NCBI RefSeq assembly: GCF_016802725.1
Contig: NC_052664.1
Span: forward strand, 32,939,275-33,003,274
From: Solenopsis invicta
Taxonomy: Eukaryota > Arthropoda > Insecta > Hymenoptera > Formicidae
Direction of reading: 5' to 3'
Length of the DNA stretch: 64,000 nucleotides
Shown in pieces: positions 20,823 to 32,235 of the stretch (position 1 is its first letter; each line of letters starts with the position of its first letter). The notes under the pieces are model-generated. The model had not been told where the DNA came from. It ran no database searches and was given only the letters and a program-made list of their open reading frames with translations. The position numbers and the translations under genes are program-made.

Positions 20823-20983
20823 CTAAAACCTCCAATGGACGTCTAATGGACGTCTGCCGTGGAAGTTCGGACCTTCTAGTGGACGTCCCATGGACATCCA
20901 ATGGACGGCCACTAGGCATCCACAGTTCCGCATTGCGCACGTCCATTGGACGTCCATTAGACGTTAACAACGGATGTCCCTTA
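20823..20983. repeat. GGACGTC-rich short-repeat block
   Basis: Multiple copies of AATGGACGTC, CCATTGGACGTC and related units in both orientations within 160 bp. It interrupts the Harbinger-like frame. It is possibly a small MITE with subterminal repeats; no end duplication was identified. Confidence 0.5.
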
Positions 20984-21594
20984 GGCCCAGTTTCACAACT
21001 TTGGGTTTAACCCGAGCTTAGTTGAACTACCGTCAAGTTTAACGCCACGGTTAAACTTCTATCGCGTTTCACAACCAAATTTTAACTCTAGGTTACGTAA
21101 ACCTATAATCTATGCGAAGAAACTTCAACAGACTTATCTTTCTTCTAGAACAAGTAGTGTGATTGGTTGTTACCGAAGAGTAGGGAATGAGATATTACAG
21201 GTTCTATACACCAAGGCAAAAAGTAATGAACAAATTTAAAAGTTTTAAAGTTTTCTTCTTACATGTTTCCAAATCAGTTTGAACTAAACAATTAAATTCA
21301 ATTGTTACTGTAAAAATTTACACTTTATTAAGTACATTAAACATTGGAACACTAATTAGAAAAAAATTTCTCATAAAATAAAGAACAACAGATTAGAATG
21401 AAAGACAAAATTGAGTTTTGAAAAAAATAAATAAATCTAAAAGACAGCCACTCGAAATAAAAAAAAAACTGTTCTTTGGAAAAACACATATGGTCATCGT
21501 AATTATAGTATGTAATCTATAAGTACTAATTTAATAATATTACAAAACTATTTTTACTGTTCTGTTTTATAAGAAATTTCTTCTTTGATTTCTC

Positions 21595-21774
21595 TTAGAC
21601 TGCAGTAACAGATTCCTTGGTTAAGCGAAATCGAGCATAAAAATCAATGTCATCAAATTCTTCAAAATATGACGGTCGTCTTCTAATTATTCTCGGGCGT
21701 CGATTTATTATTTGCACAAAATCTTCATCGTCAGATGACGATAACATATATTCCAGAGCCATATCTTGCAACAT
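21595..21774 (-). pseudogene. Harbinger-like transposase fragment, frameshifted
   Basis: Minus-strand frame of 59 codons starting MLQDMALEYMLSSSDDEDF, then RRPRIIRRRPSYFEEFDD, then ARFRLTKESVTAV, ending at TAA. The pattern of acidic start, arginine run, Y-F-E-E-F-D-D and RFRLTKESV is typical of the N-terminal region of PIF/Harbinger transposases. The inverted copy on the plus strand (about 22036-22125) has CTTAAG where this one has CTAAG. That one-base loss creates the stop here; the other copy reads on through LREIKEKISHK before its own stop. No DDE domain remains. Confidence 0.6.
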
Positions 21775-22663
21775 AACCTTTTTACAATTCCGTGGAGATA
21801 TCAGCCATGAAGTACAATACTCGAAAGATTATTGAAAGCAGTGGCGCTGCAGTATTAAACCTCGGTTATCTACCTTAAACGCCCGAATTTCGCCGTTCAA
21901 CTTTAACCGCAGTTTAACAACGTTAACCGAGGTTTAAGACAGTTGTGGAACACAATATTTACCGTAAACCAAGTTTAAAGGTTTAAACTCCGGTTAAACT
22001 AAGTTGTGAAACTGGCCCTAAGGGGGGTTAATTGATTTTTATGCTCGATTTCGCTTAACCAAGGAATCTGTTACTGCAGTCTTAAGAGAAATCAAAGAAA
22101 AAATTTCTCATAAAACAGAACAGTAAAAATAGTTTTGTAATATTATTAAATTAGTACTTATAGATTACATACTATAATTACGATGACCATATATGTGTTT
22201 TTCCAAAGAACAGTTTTTTTTTATTTCGAGTGGCTGTATTTTAGATTTATTTATTTTTTTCAAAACTCAATTTTGTCTTTTATTCTAATCTGTTGTTCTT
22301 TATTTTATGAGAAATTTTTTTCTAATTAGTGTTCCAATGTTTAATGTACTTAATAAAGTGTAAATTTTTACAGTAACAATTGAATTTAATTGTTTAGTTC
22401 AAACTGATTTGGAAACATGTAAGAAGAAAACTTTAAAACTTTTAAATTTGTTCATTACTTTTTGCCTTGGTGTATAGAACCTGTAATATCTCATTCCCTA
22501 CTCTTCGGTAACAACCACGGGAGTGCAGGCAGTATCTAAAAGCAGGAAACAATCGGGCCAGGCAGGATCGAGATGAATGTATGCGCGCGCATGTATAGCG
22601 AGTGGGACGTGATCAGGTGATTAACCTAAGAAGAAGAGAACCAAGAGAACGACTATGACTATA

Positions 22664-22793
22664 GGCTTGTTTTCTATTCCTGCACTAGACTGCACTGGAA
22701 CGTTCCTTCTTGCTTTCGCTAACTTTGAAACATCTATTTATTTCATTTTAAGTGTATACTTATTTAGAGAGTTCAGGAACAGAAAACAAACGG
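22664..22793. mobile_element. MITE family C copy
   Basis: GGCTTGTTTTCTATTCCTGC at the left and AACAGAAAACAAACGG at the right, flanked by ATA/TAT. Same family as the copies inside X elements and at 24187. Confidence 0.75.
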
Positions 22794-23181
22794 TATGTGG
22801 CAACGGTAAAAAAGGTCAGAATGGCAAGTTGCAACTATTGAAAGTTGGAAAGTGATTAAAGTGATCAGGCACAAATTCTGTTTTGACATACGCTACATAA
22901 TTGGTTTATGTTCTTGCCTATTATGTTAAGTGAGAATTTATTAAAACGTTTGGAAGATCTTATAATTGTAAGTTTAGTTATAAATAAAAATTATGTAATG
23001 TATATTTGTCATTATTTTGTGAAATAAAAATATATTTCTATGTAACATTAATTAATTTACTCTTTTTTTGTACCTCTTATTTAATTGCACCTAATGTCTG
23101 TTATATATATTATATGTTTAAAAACATTTATCAATAAAAATTCTAAGTGTGGGCCGAAGACTTTAAAATTAATGTAGAGTA

Positions 23182-23184
<3 letters not shown>

Positions 23185-23251
<67 letters not shown>
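23185..23251. repeat. (AT)n microsatellite
   Basis: About 33 uninterrupted AT dinucleotides. Confidence 0.95.
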
Positions 23252-23255
<4 letters not shown>

Positions 23256-23747
23256 CATGTAGTATCAAGGCCAGGCCGCTTGGATCGCGTCGATCGCTTG
23301 TGTTCCCACCGTTTCCATCGTTTAACATGAAGTTGCAGTCCCATGGTAACAACCAATCACACTACTTGTTCTAGAAGAAAGATAAGTCTGTTGAAGTTTC
23401 TTCGCATAGATTATAGGTTTACGTAACCTAGAGTTAAAATCTGGTTATGAAACGCGATAGAAGTTTAACCGTGGCGTTAAACTTGACGGTAGTTCAACTA
23501 AGCTCGGGTTAAACCCAAAGTTGTGAAACTGGGCCTAAGTGCTCGCGGTGTAAACTAGGCCAATGGAGTGAATGACGCTGGACGAGCGTCTTCCCACTTG
23601 CGCCAAGAATCGCGCGCGAACTCCGTAGTATTGCGTGCACCGTTCTGATTGGTCGTCTTCTTTGTCCAGTGGTAACTTGTCCAACCGTCTGTCGGCGTAA
23701 TGGAAAGCCGCCATACTCTTTGGTTAGGTAAAGGTAATGGTAACCCA

Positions 23748-24030
23748 GTAGCGGAATTCTGTAACTCCTTTGCGACAATTCGGTATCGTTACAGCGTCGT
23801 TGCGCAGATATTATACATGGTAGAAAAGCTGCGCGACGACACGTAACGATATCCCTAGCTGTCGTTAAGAGTTACAGAATACGGCCCCAGGGGCTGTATT
23901 CTGTAACTCTTAACGACAGCTAGGGATATCGTTACGTGTCGTCGCGCAGCTTTTCTACCATGTATAATATCTGCGCAACGACGCTGTAACGATACCGAAT
24001 TGTCGCTAAGGAGTTACAGAATTCCGCTAC
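23748..24030. repeat. near-perfect palindrome of two tail-to-tail MITEs
   Basis: The 140 bp from GTAGCGGAATTCTGTAACTC to the centre (around 23888, GGCCCCAGGGGC) are repeated in inverse to 24030 with one or two mismatches. Each half is itself a MITE: its own ends (GGAATTCTGTAACTC and GAGTTACAGAATACGG) are inverse to each other. Confidence 0.8.
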
Positions 24031-24032
24031 AG

Positions 24033-24358
24033 GCTGTGTTCCGTTTTTACTGGCAGTACTGAAAATTTATAGTTCACGTCACATACTGGCTATGTTCCGA
24101 TATTAACTGCCAGTACTGAAAATGTATAGTATATGTGACGTGAACTATAAATTTTCAGTACTGCCAGTAAAAACGGAACACAGCCACTGTTTGTTTTCTG
24201 TTCCTGAACTCCCTGAATTAGTGTGCACTTAAAGTGAAATAGATATATATTTGAAAGTTAGTGAAAACAAGAAGGAACGTTCCAGTGCAGTCTAGTGCAG
24301 GAATAGAAAACAAGCCTATATACATTTTCAGTATTGGCAGTTAATATCGGAACATAGC
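24033..24358. repeat. interleaved inverted repeats (families E1 and E2) with MITE C
   Basis: Order of arms: E1 left (GGCTGTGTTCCGTTTTTACT), E2 left (GGCTATGTTCCGATATTAAC), E1 right, MITE C (24187-24316), E2 right (GTTAATATCGGAACATAGCC). The two palindromes cross each other rather than nest. The same E2-left plus E1-left pair appears at the end of the window (63928-64000). Confidence 0.7.
24187..24316. mobile_element. MITE family C copy
   Basis: TGTTTGTTTTCTGTTCCTGA to GGAATAGAAAACAAGCC, inserted between the right arms of the two interleaved palindromes. Confidence 0.75.
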
Positions 24359-24522
24359 CCTAGACTAGTCTAACTTTGCTCTTCATCGTCGATTGAGTGT
24401 CACATTGTCGCCGCATTGTCGCGTGACACGTGCGATGCACATGTCAATTTTCAAGTTGACGTATGAAGTCCATCATCATTGGATTTATAAAAATATTATA
24501 AGCATAATGATATGACGATAAA

Positions 24523-25902
24523 ATGATTGAGAACTTTGCGGATAATGTAGCTAGACTATGTATAGAGAAATATAATTTTCTGAAGAACACTGGTAAACCT
24601 AAGGCCCACGAATGGACCGTATTGTCTGGAATCGTTTTAAAAAATGCTGACGGTTTATTGTCTCTGGTAGCACTCGCTACTGGGACGAAATGTTTAGGAG
24701 ACTCGGAATTGTCGGAGAGTACTCGAGAAGAGAGAGGTTCTCGGTTGAGTGACTCGCACGCAGAAGTTTTAACCAGACGTGCGTTCATTCGTTATCTGTA
24801 CGATCAGATCGATTTGACTTTGAGCGGCTCTGAGAGTGCAATTTTCTCGCGGAATGACGATAATGAAATCGAATTAAATAATAACATATCATTTCATTTT
24901 TTTTCGAGTCAAACACCTTGTGGGGATTGTTCAATTTTTCCTAAAGAGGAGACTACGGGAGACTCGGATAGCCCGTCCCCATGTAAAATTAGACGTATCA
25001 ATAAAGATAGTAATGGACATATAATTGCTGAATCGCAGTATAAAGATGTGTATAGAACAGGAGCGAAATGTGTGAAAGGAGAGGAAACGCAGCAAGATCC
25101 TCGTTTGCCTGGTGCAAGTTATCATATCATAGGTCCTTTGCGCACCAAACCAGGCAGAGGAGATCCCACGAGTAGTTTGTCTTGTTCGGATAAAATGGCA
25201 AAGTAAGGTGTAAATTATAGCTACAATGGATCATTCGTGTGCATTGTACTTGTATGTGTAAATTGACAATACTTTTGCTCAAGGTGGCTCGTTCTTGGTT
25301 TACAAGGATCACTCTTATCACTGATGATACCACCGATAAAGCTGGAAAGTATCACGATTGGAGGTGACTGTCCATTTTCTCTCGACGCCATGGAACGTGG
25401 GTTATATAAGAGATTTAATAACAAATTGGGCAGACTCGACATTTTTCAAGCAAATACTGCTTTTTCACATAAAAAAGGACAACAAAGATCTTATCCCTGT
25501 CCAATAAGCATTGTATGGTGTGCCGTAAGAAACAGGTATCCATAATGTTTCAAATATATTTACCTCAATATTATCTGGAATATGCTTTTGTACAGTGTAT
25601 AAAATTTAGATTTTATATACAGTGCATTAGAAATGGCAGTTGCAGGCAGAAGACAAGGGCTAACAAAAAAGAAAAAGGGCAATAATTTATTTGTAACTAG
25701 ACGAATGCTCTTACGAAGCTTCTTGCAAATTTTTGATAAATATCAGAATCACTATAGTGAAATAAGACATCCGAAAAAGATTACATATTACGATTGGAAG
25801 CAATGGTCGACAACTTATCAAAACGAATGGAAACGATTGAGGCGTGAATCGTTTTATCATTGGCCATGCAAACCGAGGCACTTGCAAAACTTTGTGTTAT
25901 AA
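24523..25902 (+). CDS. Adat1: ADAT1, tRNA-specific adenosine deaminase 1
   Basis: Deaminates adenosine 37 of eukaryotic tRNA-Ala to inosine (known family activity). Three exons: 24523-25202, 25284-25535 and 25623-25902, introns both phase 2, giving 403 residues. The A_deamin domain is complete. SDSHAEVL places the zinc-binding His79 and proton-shuttling Glu81; TPCGDCSI gives Cys133; SCSDKMAKW gives the second zinc Cys near residue 221. DVYRTGAKCVKGE and LRTKPGRGDPT are further ADAT1-type motifs, and the basic C-terminal exon ends like other ADAT1 proteins (YQNEWKRLRRESF). The upstream flank is transposon sequence up to about 24358, so the promoter must be short or element-derived. A polyadenylation signal AATAAA lies at 25963. 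It converges with RCL1. Confidence 0.95.
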
Positions 25903-25962
25903 AATTATGTTAACGCGATACATTTCTTTTTACACATATTTTTTATACGTATTTATATCGTA

Positions 25963-25968
25963 AATAAA
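25963..25968 (+). terminator. polyadenylation signal of ADAT1
   Basis: AATAAA 61 bp after the stop codon; the transcript would end before or just inside the 3' end of the converging RCL1. Confidence 0.5.
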
Positions 25969-26050
25969 TATAAACTCCATTACTATTGATGTTAAAGGTG
26001 AAAAAGCATAATGTATTATAACTTAATATAATTCTATAACAATATTTACA

Positions 26051-27966
26051 TTATAGAGTTCGCTTACTTATATTAGTATAACCTATACCTAAACAAGTCA
26101 AACGAACTTGCGATAATGTTTCATCTTCTCCTTCCTTGATTTGTTCTATTTTGAAGGTAACTCCAAAAAAATCTCGTAAATCGCGTAAAAATTGTACCCT
26201 GAAAATAACTCGCAAATATACTATGTATATATAATCTCTTTTATATCAAATGAGAAATTATATAGCAATACACACTCACATTGCTGGAGTCAACGGTCCT
26301 ACTTTAACTTTACAAACATCCTTTTTGCCAAGAGCCATAAATGCAGCAGTTACGACTTGAAAAGAAGAATCTACGCATCCATTCCTATGAATAAAATTAC
26401 AAGAGTTTTAATCAAGAGTTAACATGTTTGTAGGGAAAAATTTTTTACCTATAAATTTCATCCAGAAGTTTCATCGCAGCTTCTTTACCAAGATCTTCGG
26501 GTACACATGGTAAAGAACCTGTTGTCATTAATGGAGAGAATGCTTGTCCGCTGAAAAATGCTTCTTTAGTAGTTTCCGCTGTCAATGTGATTCCAAAACC
26601 TGATCGATATAACAAATTGCAAGTGATAAAATTTAATGCAATGCAATACGACAAGTAACATTTGGATGGATAAATGCTTGATTATACCTGGGGATTTTCC
26701 ACTGGTTGATTTTTTACAATGGTCCGCATAAATATATACATCTGGTATGAACTTGAGGAGAACACCTTTCGCCGATTCAACAATACGATTAGCGATCGCT
26801 GGAGAAACTCTTACGCTACATGCAGTTCCTCTGATACGTTTTACCATTCCACTATCTTCCAACTGATGGTATAGTAGAACATTATAACATAACGGTATAA
26901 ATATGTATGCACGAGTTGAAAATTTGTTTGACGAGTACCTGAATTGTTCTCAGATGACGACTAATAGGACATTTAAATTGTATTTCTCCTCCTCCCAAAG
27001 GTGCTACTCCTCTCTTGCGAATAGTTAGTAAAATTTCATTGTCGCCTGCTAGAAATCTTTTTAATATCGGTATACCAGCGGTCTGAATTCTGTCCACGGA
27101 TGGATCTTGTAATATAAATTATACTAATTTTATCTTAATAACCTTTAATAACGCAAGTATTTAACGTCAAGCGTATATATTTTATATATTGTCTAGTACC
27201 TATAGTATTATTGGTTATTCCTTTGAGCTTCAAGTCGATAGAATTTTTACAAAATGGAGCAAGTATCATAACTGCTTCCAAATAATAACCAATACCTCTC
27301 TGTAAACTACAGTCGTGTTCCAATTCACCACCGTTTAATAAACCAGGATTATAATATATACTGGTACCAGTTTCATTCAGCTCAATTTTTGTACCGTTAG
27401 TCATCTTGTCCAATAGACGAATAAAACTAATCTCATATTCTGTTAGAAAAATCAAGTATGGTTATTGAAACAAGTATGTACATGTATAGATAAATGACAA
27501 TGGTAAATCCAAGTGTACAACATTGGGATACTATAGGACAATTAATGGAATAACATTCTTGCTGCAATAAGATTCTACTTTTTATAGAATTTTTAACTAA
27601 ACTATGCTACAAGCAAAAATATTGTTTAAATTTGGTCTGTCCTTTTCAAGAGTAACGTTTTTTTAAAATCTGATAAAATTAATTATACGTAGAGTTATCG
27701 ACAACAATAAACTGTAATATTTTTGTACTTAAATTATTCACCTGTTATTTCAATTATTCAACATAAATAGACAATCAGTGAAAATATTGATGTTTTTTTT
27801 ATATATTTGATACATATTACTAACCTTTAAGACCAGGATCATCATCCTTCGTTCTAATATTTGTAATCCTTACTGGTTTTCCAGATAATGTGGATAACAA
27901 TAAGCGATATCTCAAATAATTGCTGCCCTCGTATATAAGTATTTTGTTTTTTATTTTGGCTGGCAT
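26051..27966 (-). CDS. RCL1: RCL1, RNA 3'-terminal phosphate cyclase-like protein
   Basis: A nucleolar factor that works with Bms1 in early pre-rRNA processing of the small subunit (family knowledge). It belongs to the cyclase fold but the RCL1 branch lacks cyclase activity. Seven exons on the minus strand: 27966-27825, 27439-27200, 27105-26939, 26862-26688, 26599-26449, 26384-26280 and 26198-26051. Phases run 1, 1, 0, 1, 2, 2, and the total is 375 residues (human 373). Conserved stretches are RYRLLLSTLSGKPVRI, SFIRLLDKMTNG, NPGLLNGGELEHDC, RGIGYYLE, RIRGTACSVRVSPA, SGKSPGFGI and VPEDLGKEAA. The second exon is not preceded by any frame break, and the gene appears intact. Head-to-head with XAB2 across 658 bp and tail-to-tail with ADAT1. 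Confidence 0.95.
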
Positions 27967-28624
27967 CTCTTAAAAAGTTTGAATAATATTTAGACGTGTA
28001 CTAATCACGTGTTGTTAAACACGAAATCGTATGGACTGGTATGGACTATGGGCTTATGGGCGCCATGGGCGATTCATAAAGCCCATTTTACATGAAATAT
28101 GGATTATGCAGACAATAATCGCTAAATTATGCCGGAACAGGTAAGAAATTAGCCAATCATAATCGATTTATAGAAGAATAATCGACTATGATTTGTCAAT
28201 TTCTCAACGGTTTCGGCATAAGTTAGCGATTATTGCCTGCATAAACCAATCTTAAGATTGTTGGATCAATGAGCATCCAGCTTATAGTCGCCATGTTGCT
28301 TTGCATTAATTTCTCATTGGTCCAGCGGCGTTGTGCAATGAGCTTCAATTCTGTGCGTGTGTGCGCTAGTTGCGCATTGTATCGTAATATACGTGGTGTT
28401 CATTTTCCGATCATTTCTAACCTAGATTCGTCTAAGGAGAGAAAAAAGCCTATTTAGAGAGAAAAAGAGGTTCTTTTCAGATTTTTTTTTATTTTATTTT
28501 ATTCATTTCAAATTGACGCTTGGGGATCGAGTGCCGTAATTAAAGAAAGAAGAAAATTCTCATCATTTATTAAAATTGGTACAACTTTTGTACAACTGGT
28601 TGGTCGTATATAACAGCCTTAGGG
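27967..28624. promoter_or_regulatory. shared 5' region of RCL1 and XAB2
   Basis: 658 bp between two divergent start codons. It must hold both promoters if no distal exon exists. It contains a MITE (28097-28248), which leaves ~130 bp on the RCL1 side and ~375 bp on the XAB2 side. The motif CGCCATGGGCG lies near 28058 and GCGCCATG/CGCCATG repeats occur twice. No TATA box was convincing. Confidence 0.5.
28097..28248. repeat. MITE in the RCL1/XAB2 intergenic region
   Basis: GGATTATGCAGACAATAATC and its inverse form ~70-bp arms with scattered mismatches (AATAATCGCTAA, TTATGCCG). Confidence 0.65.
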
Positions 28625-31600
28625 ATGTTGGAACGTCAGGATGATGAAGGAAATTTATATTTCTTTGTGAGTACACCTTGTATAATTTGTAACTGTTAAT
28701 TGACATCGACATATTATAATTGTAATTATTAAACAGAATGAGGAAGACTTACCATACGAAGAAGAAATTTTACGAAATCCATATTCAGTGAAACATTGGC
28801 AACGCTATATCGATCATCTTAAAAATACAAATAGTACGAATTTAAATGTTGTATATGAACGAGCATTGAAAGAACTTCCAGGCAGGTAAAGTAATTTTTT
28901 TATACGTAGCTTTACAACTATGCACATACAAAAGTATCGGTTCTTAAATATTGTATCATATTGATAGTTACAAGCTGTGGTATAATTATCTTCGACAACG
29001 TGTGAGTCAATTAAAGGGTCGATGTATAACGGATCCATTGTACGAAGATGTTAATAATGCATTTGAACGTGCATTAGTATTTATGCACAAAATGCCACGT
29101 ATATGGATGGATTATTGTACGCTAATGACCGAAGAATGTTATATAACACGAACTCGTCAAGTGTTCGATCGGTCTCTTAGAGCGCTTCCTATCACGCAGC
29201 ATCATCGTATATGGCCATTGTATATTCATTTCTTAAAGAAACACAATGTTTATGAAACTGCTGTTAGAGTTTTTAGGAGATATTTAAAGGTATAAAATAA
29301 CATGAACAATATGTTCACATTAAGGGAGGAACCTAGTGTAAATAGCCGTTCTTTCTCGATTTTTTAAATAAAATATAAAATTTATTGAATGTAGACAAAG
29401 TATACGTTAATATTTACTATTTAAACTAATTAAAAGAATTCTTTTGTTGTTGCAAAATTTCAAAATGGCAGCAAAGCAGCTGCTTGAAGTTGGCTCCTTG
29501 AATTTGCGCTGGCCTACGCCGAGGTCACAAAATTTATGTGAAACAAAAATTTCAAGAAATTTCGTTAGTTTATGTAAAAACGCACAGCATATACCTAAAT
29601 AATTTCAAAAATTTATAAAATTGCAAAAACGGCGACGTAAACAAAAAAAAGCACTTTAAACAATTGTTAATAATTATTGTCTATAGCAAAATATTAATGA
29701 TTTGATAAGTATATGCTGGGACAGATAGTTGAAGAATGAGCATGCAAAATTTGAAGACGATCAGTCACAAGTAGTTTTTGAGTTTTATAGGCCGGCGCGC
29801 AAAATTTTAGCGTTTTGAGAAAAAGGCGTTTAAAGTTGTATACCTACGTGCTCCAGCCACTGAGGTCGATTCACCTTTCTTTGAAATCAACACAAAAGGA
29901 AGTTTCTTATAACTTTCTAATGTTTTTTTCTTTTTTTCATATTTTTGAGATAATTTCCTAACAATTTTGGCAAAAAACGTGAAAAAAATCGATTTTACAC
30001 TAGGCTCTCTTCTTAATAATACTAATTTTTTTATATTATCTCTTAAATTTTTTATAAGTTTGAAAAAATTTGTGTCTCGCAAATGATTTATCATATGTAT
30101 TTTATTTTTTATTTTATACATATTTTATATACAGCTAGCACCTGAAGATACAGAAGAGTATATCGAATATTTGATATCAATTGGAAGACTCGACGAAGCT
30201 GCTGTAAAACTTGCCCAGATTGTCAATCAGGATGATTTTGTATCAAAGCATGGAAAATCTAATCATCAATTATGGAACGAATTGTGCGATTTAATATCAA
30301 AAAATCCTTCCAAGATAAAGTCCTTGAATGTAGATGCAATTATTAGAGGCGGCTTAAGACGTTATACAGATCAATTGGGACCTTTATGGAATTCATTAGC
30401 AGATTATTACGTCCGAAGTGGTCTTTTCGAAAGGGTATCACTAGCTTTGTACTTGCAAATTATGAAAAAAAAAAGAATATCTGTACGTGCGGATGCGCGC
30501 GCGCGTGCGTGCGCGCATGTGTATACATACACTCGACAGCAAAATTAAGAGATCACCTATTCTGACTCCGAAAAAGAGGCGTAATTCAAGAGAGTGTAAC
30601 TTTGTCAAAAATAATTGTAAAAAAATTAAAAAAAAGAAGCATTTTAAAGCTTGAAATCTCTAGTTTGGAGATTGATAAATCATTAAACGATTCACAGATT
30701 GTTTACGAAGTTTATGCGGGAATGCGTCAAATCTCAAAATTTTTTACAAACTTTACAAAGCGCCACGATGTGAAATAAAAATTTTATAAAAATGCGGTTT
30801 ACAGCATTCGAAAGCGTGAATCTTTACCTTTAATTTGCGTTTTTGTTGAGCGTTGTACGATTTTTATTCACCGAATTATTCAACATTGAAGCAAGAAAGG
30901 CCATTTTTGCTTCAGTGTTTCTTAACTCAGTGAAAAAAAAATCGTACAACGCTCAACAAAAACGCAAATTAAAGGTAAAGATTTACGCTTTTGAATGCTG
31001 TAAACCGCATTTGCGTGCAATGTTTACTTCGCGTTGTGGAGCTTTGCAAAGTTTGTAAAAAATTTTGAGATTTGACGCATCCCCATTTGAATTCGCATAA
31101 ACTTCGTAAACAATCTGTGAATCGTTTAATGACTTATCAATCTCCACACTAGAAATTTCAAGCTTTAAAATGCTTTATTTAAAATTTTTTTACGATCATT
31201 TTTGACAAAGTTACACTCTTGAATTTCGTTTATTTTTTGAAGTCAGAATAGATAATACCTTAATTTTGCTGTTGAATGTATATTTTGCTCACACACGCAC
31301 GCACACGCACACACACACACACACACACTCACACTCACACTCACTTGAATAAACAAATAATTTTATATTTAGGCAAGGGATATTTATGAAGAAGCTATAC
31401 AGACTGTATCCACTGTCAGAGATTTTACACAAGTTTTTGATGCTTATGCGCAATTTGAAGAACTTAGTCTTAAAAAGCTCATAGAGGAAGCAGCAAGAAA
31501 TCCTACCGAAGAAGGTAACTAATATGTACATTACTTTAGACTAATATTTTTATGTTACTATTTTAATGATTATTTTAATTATATCTCTTATTTTACTAGA

Positions 31601-32160
31601 TGACATAAAGTTAGAATTGAGATTGGCACGATTGGAACATCTTATGGAAAGGAGACTACTATTGCTCAATTCTGTTTTATTACGACAAAATCCACATAAC
31701 GTAGCAGAATGGCATAAAAGAGTAAAACTTTACGAAGGGCAACCACATGAGGTAAAAGGATAAATAGATGAATATTTGTATAAATTCCATTTTGTTAATT
31801 GATATGTTTTTCTGTAGATAATTAATACGTATACAGAAGCAGTGCAGACAGTGCAACCACAATTAGCAGTTGGTAAATTGCACACATTATGGGTCGCGTT
31901 TGGCAAATTTTATGAGGAAAATGGACAAATAGAAGATGCTAGAGTGGTATTTGAAAAGGCAACTCATGTTCCATACACTAAGGTAGATGATCTTGCCTCG
32001 GTATGGTGCGAATGGGCAGAAATGGAAATTAGACATGGGTAAGTTTAATTTATTTTTCTCCCCTATCATATTGGTTTTGTCATGTACAAATAATTAAATA
32101 AAAATCTAAAAATTAATTTTTTAATCGATTAAGAAGCATTATTAAATTCAATATATATAC

Positions 32161-32235
<75 letters not shown>

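Larger units (their letters stand above)
20481..20983 (+). mobile_element. PIF/Harbinger element, 5' fragment
   Basis: Begins with GGGCCAGTTTCACAACTTAA preceded by TAA, the kind of end and 3-bp target seen in PIF/Harbinger elements. It contains the start of a transposase-like frame (20671-20820). From about 20820 it is replaced by a block of GGACGTC/CCATTGGACG short repeats up to the next Harbinger end at 20984. Confidence 0.55.
20984..23534. mobile_element. PIF/Harbinger foldback cluster (2.55 kb)
   Basis: GGCCCAGTTTCACAACTTTG after TTA at the left and its inverse before TAA at the right. Outer arms of ~190 bp (20984-21172 and 23343-23534) and inner arms of ~460 bp (21175-21645 and 22030-22510) are inverse. 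An extra right-type end (AAGTTGTGAAACTGGCCC then TAA) lies at 22018, so at least two elements or two halves are joined. The segment 22511-23342 is inserted material with a MITE C and an AT microsatellite. Confidence 0.65.

Noticed and set aside
24444..24788. 114-codon minus-strand frame
   Set aside because: It is the antisense shadow of ADAT1 exon 1.
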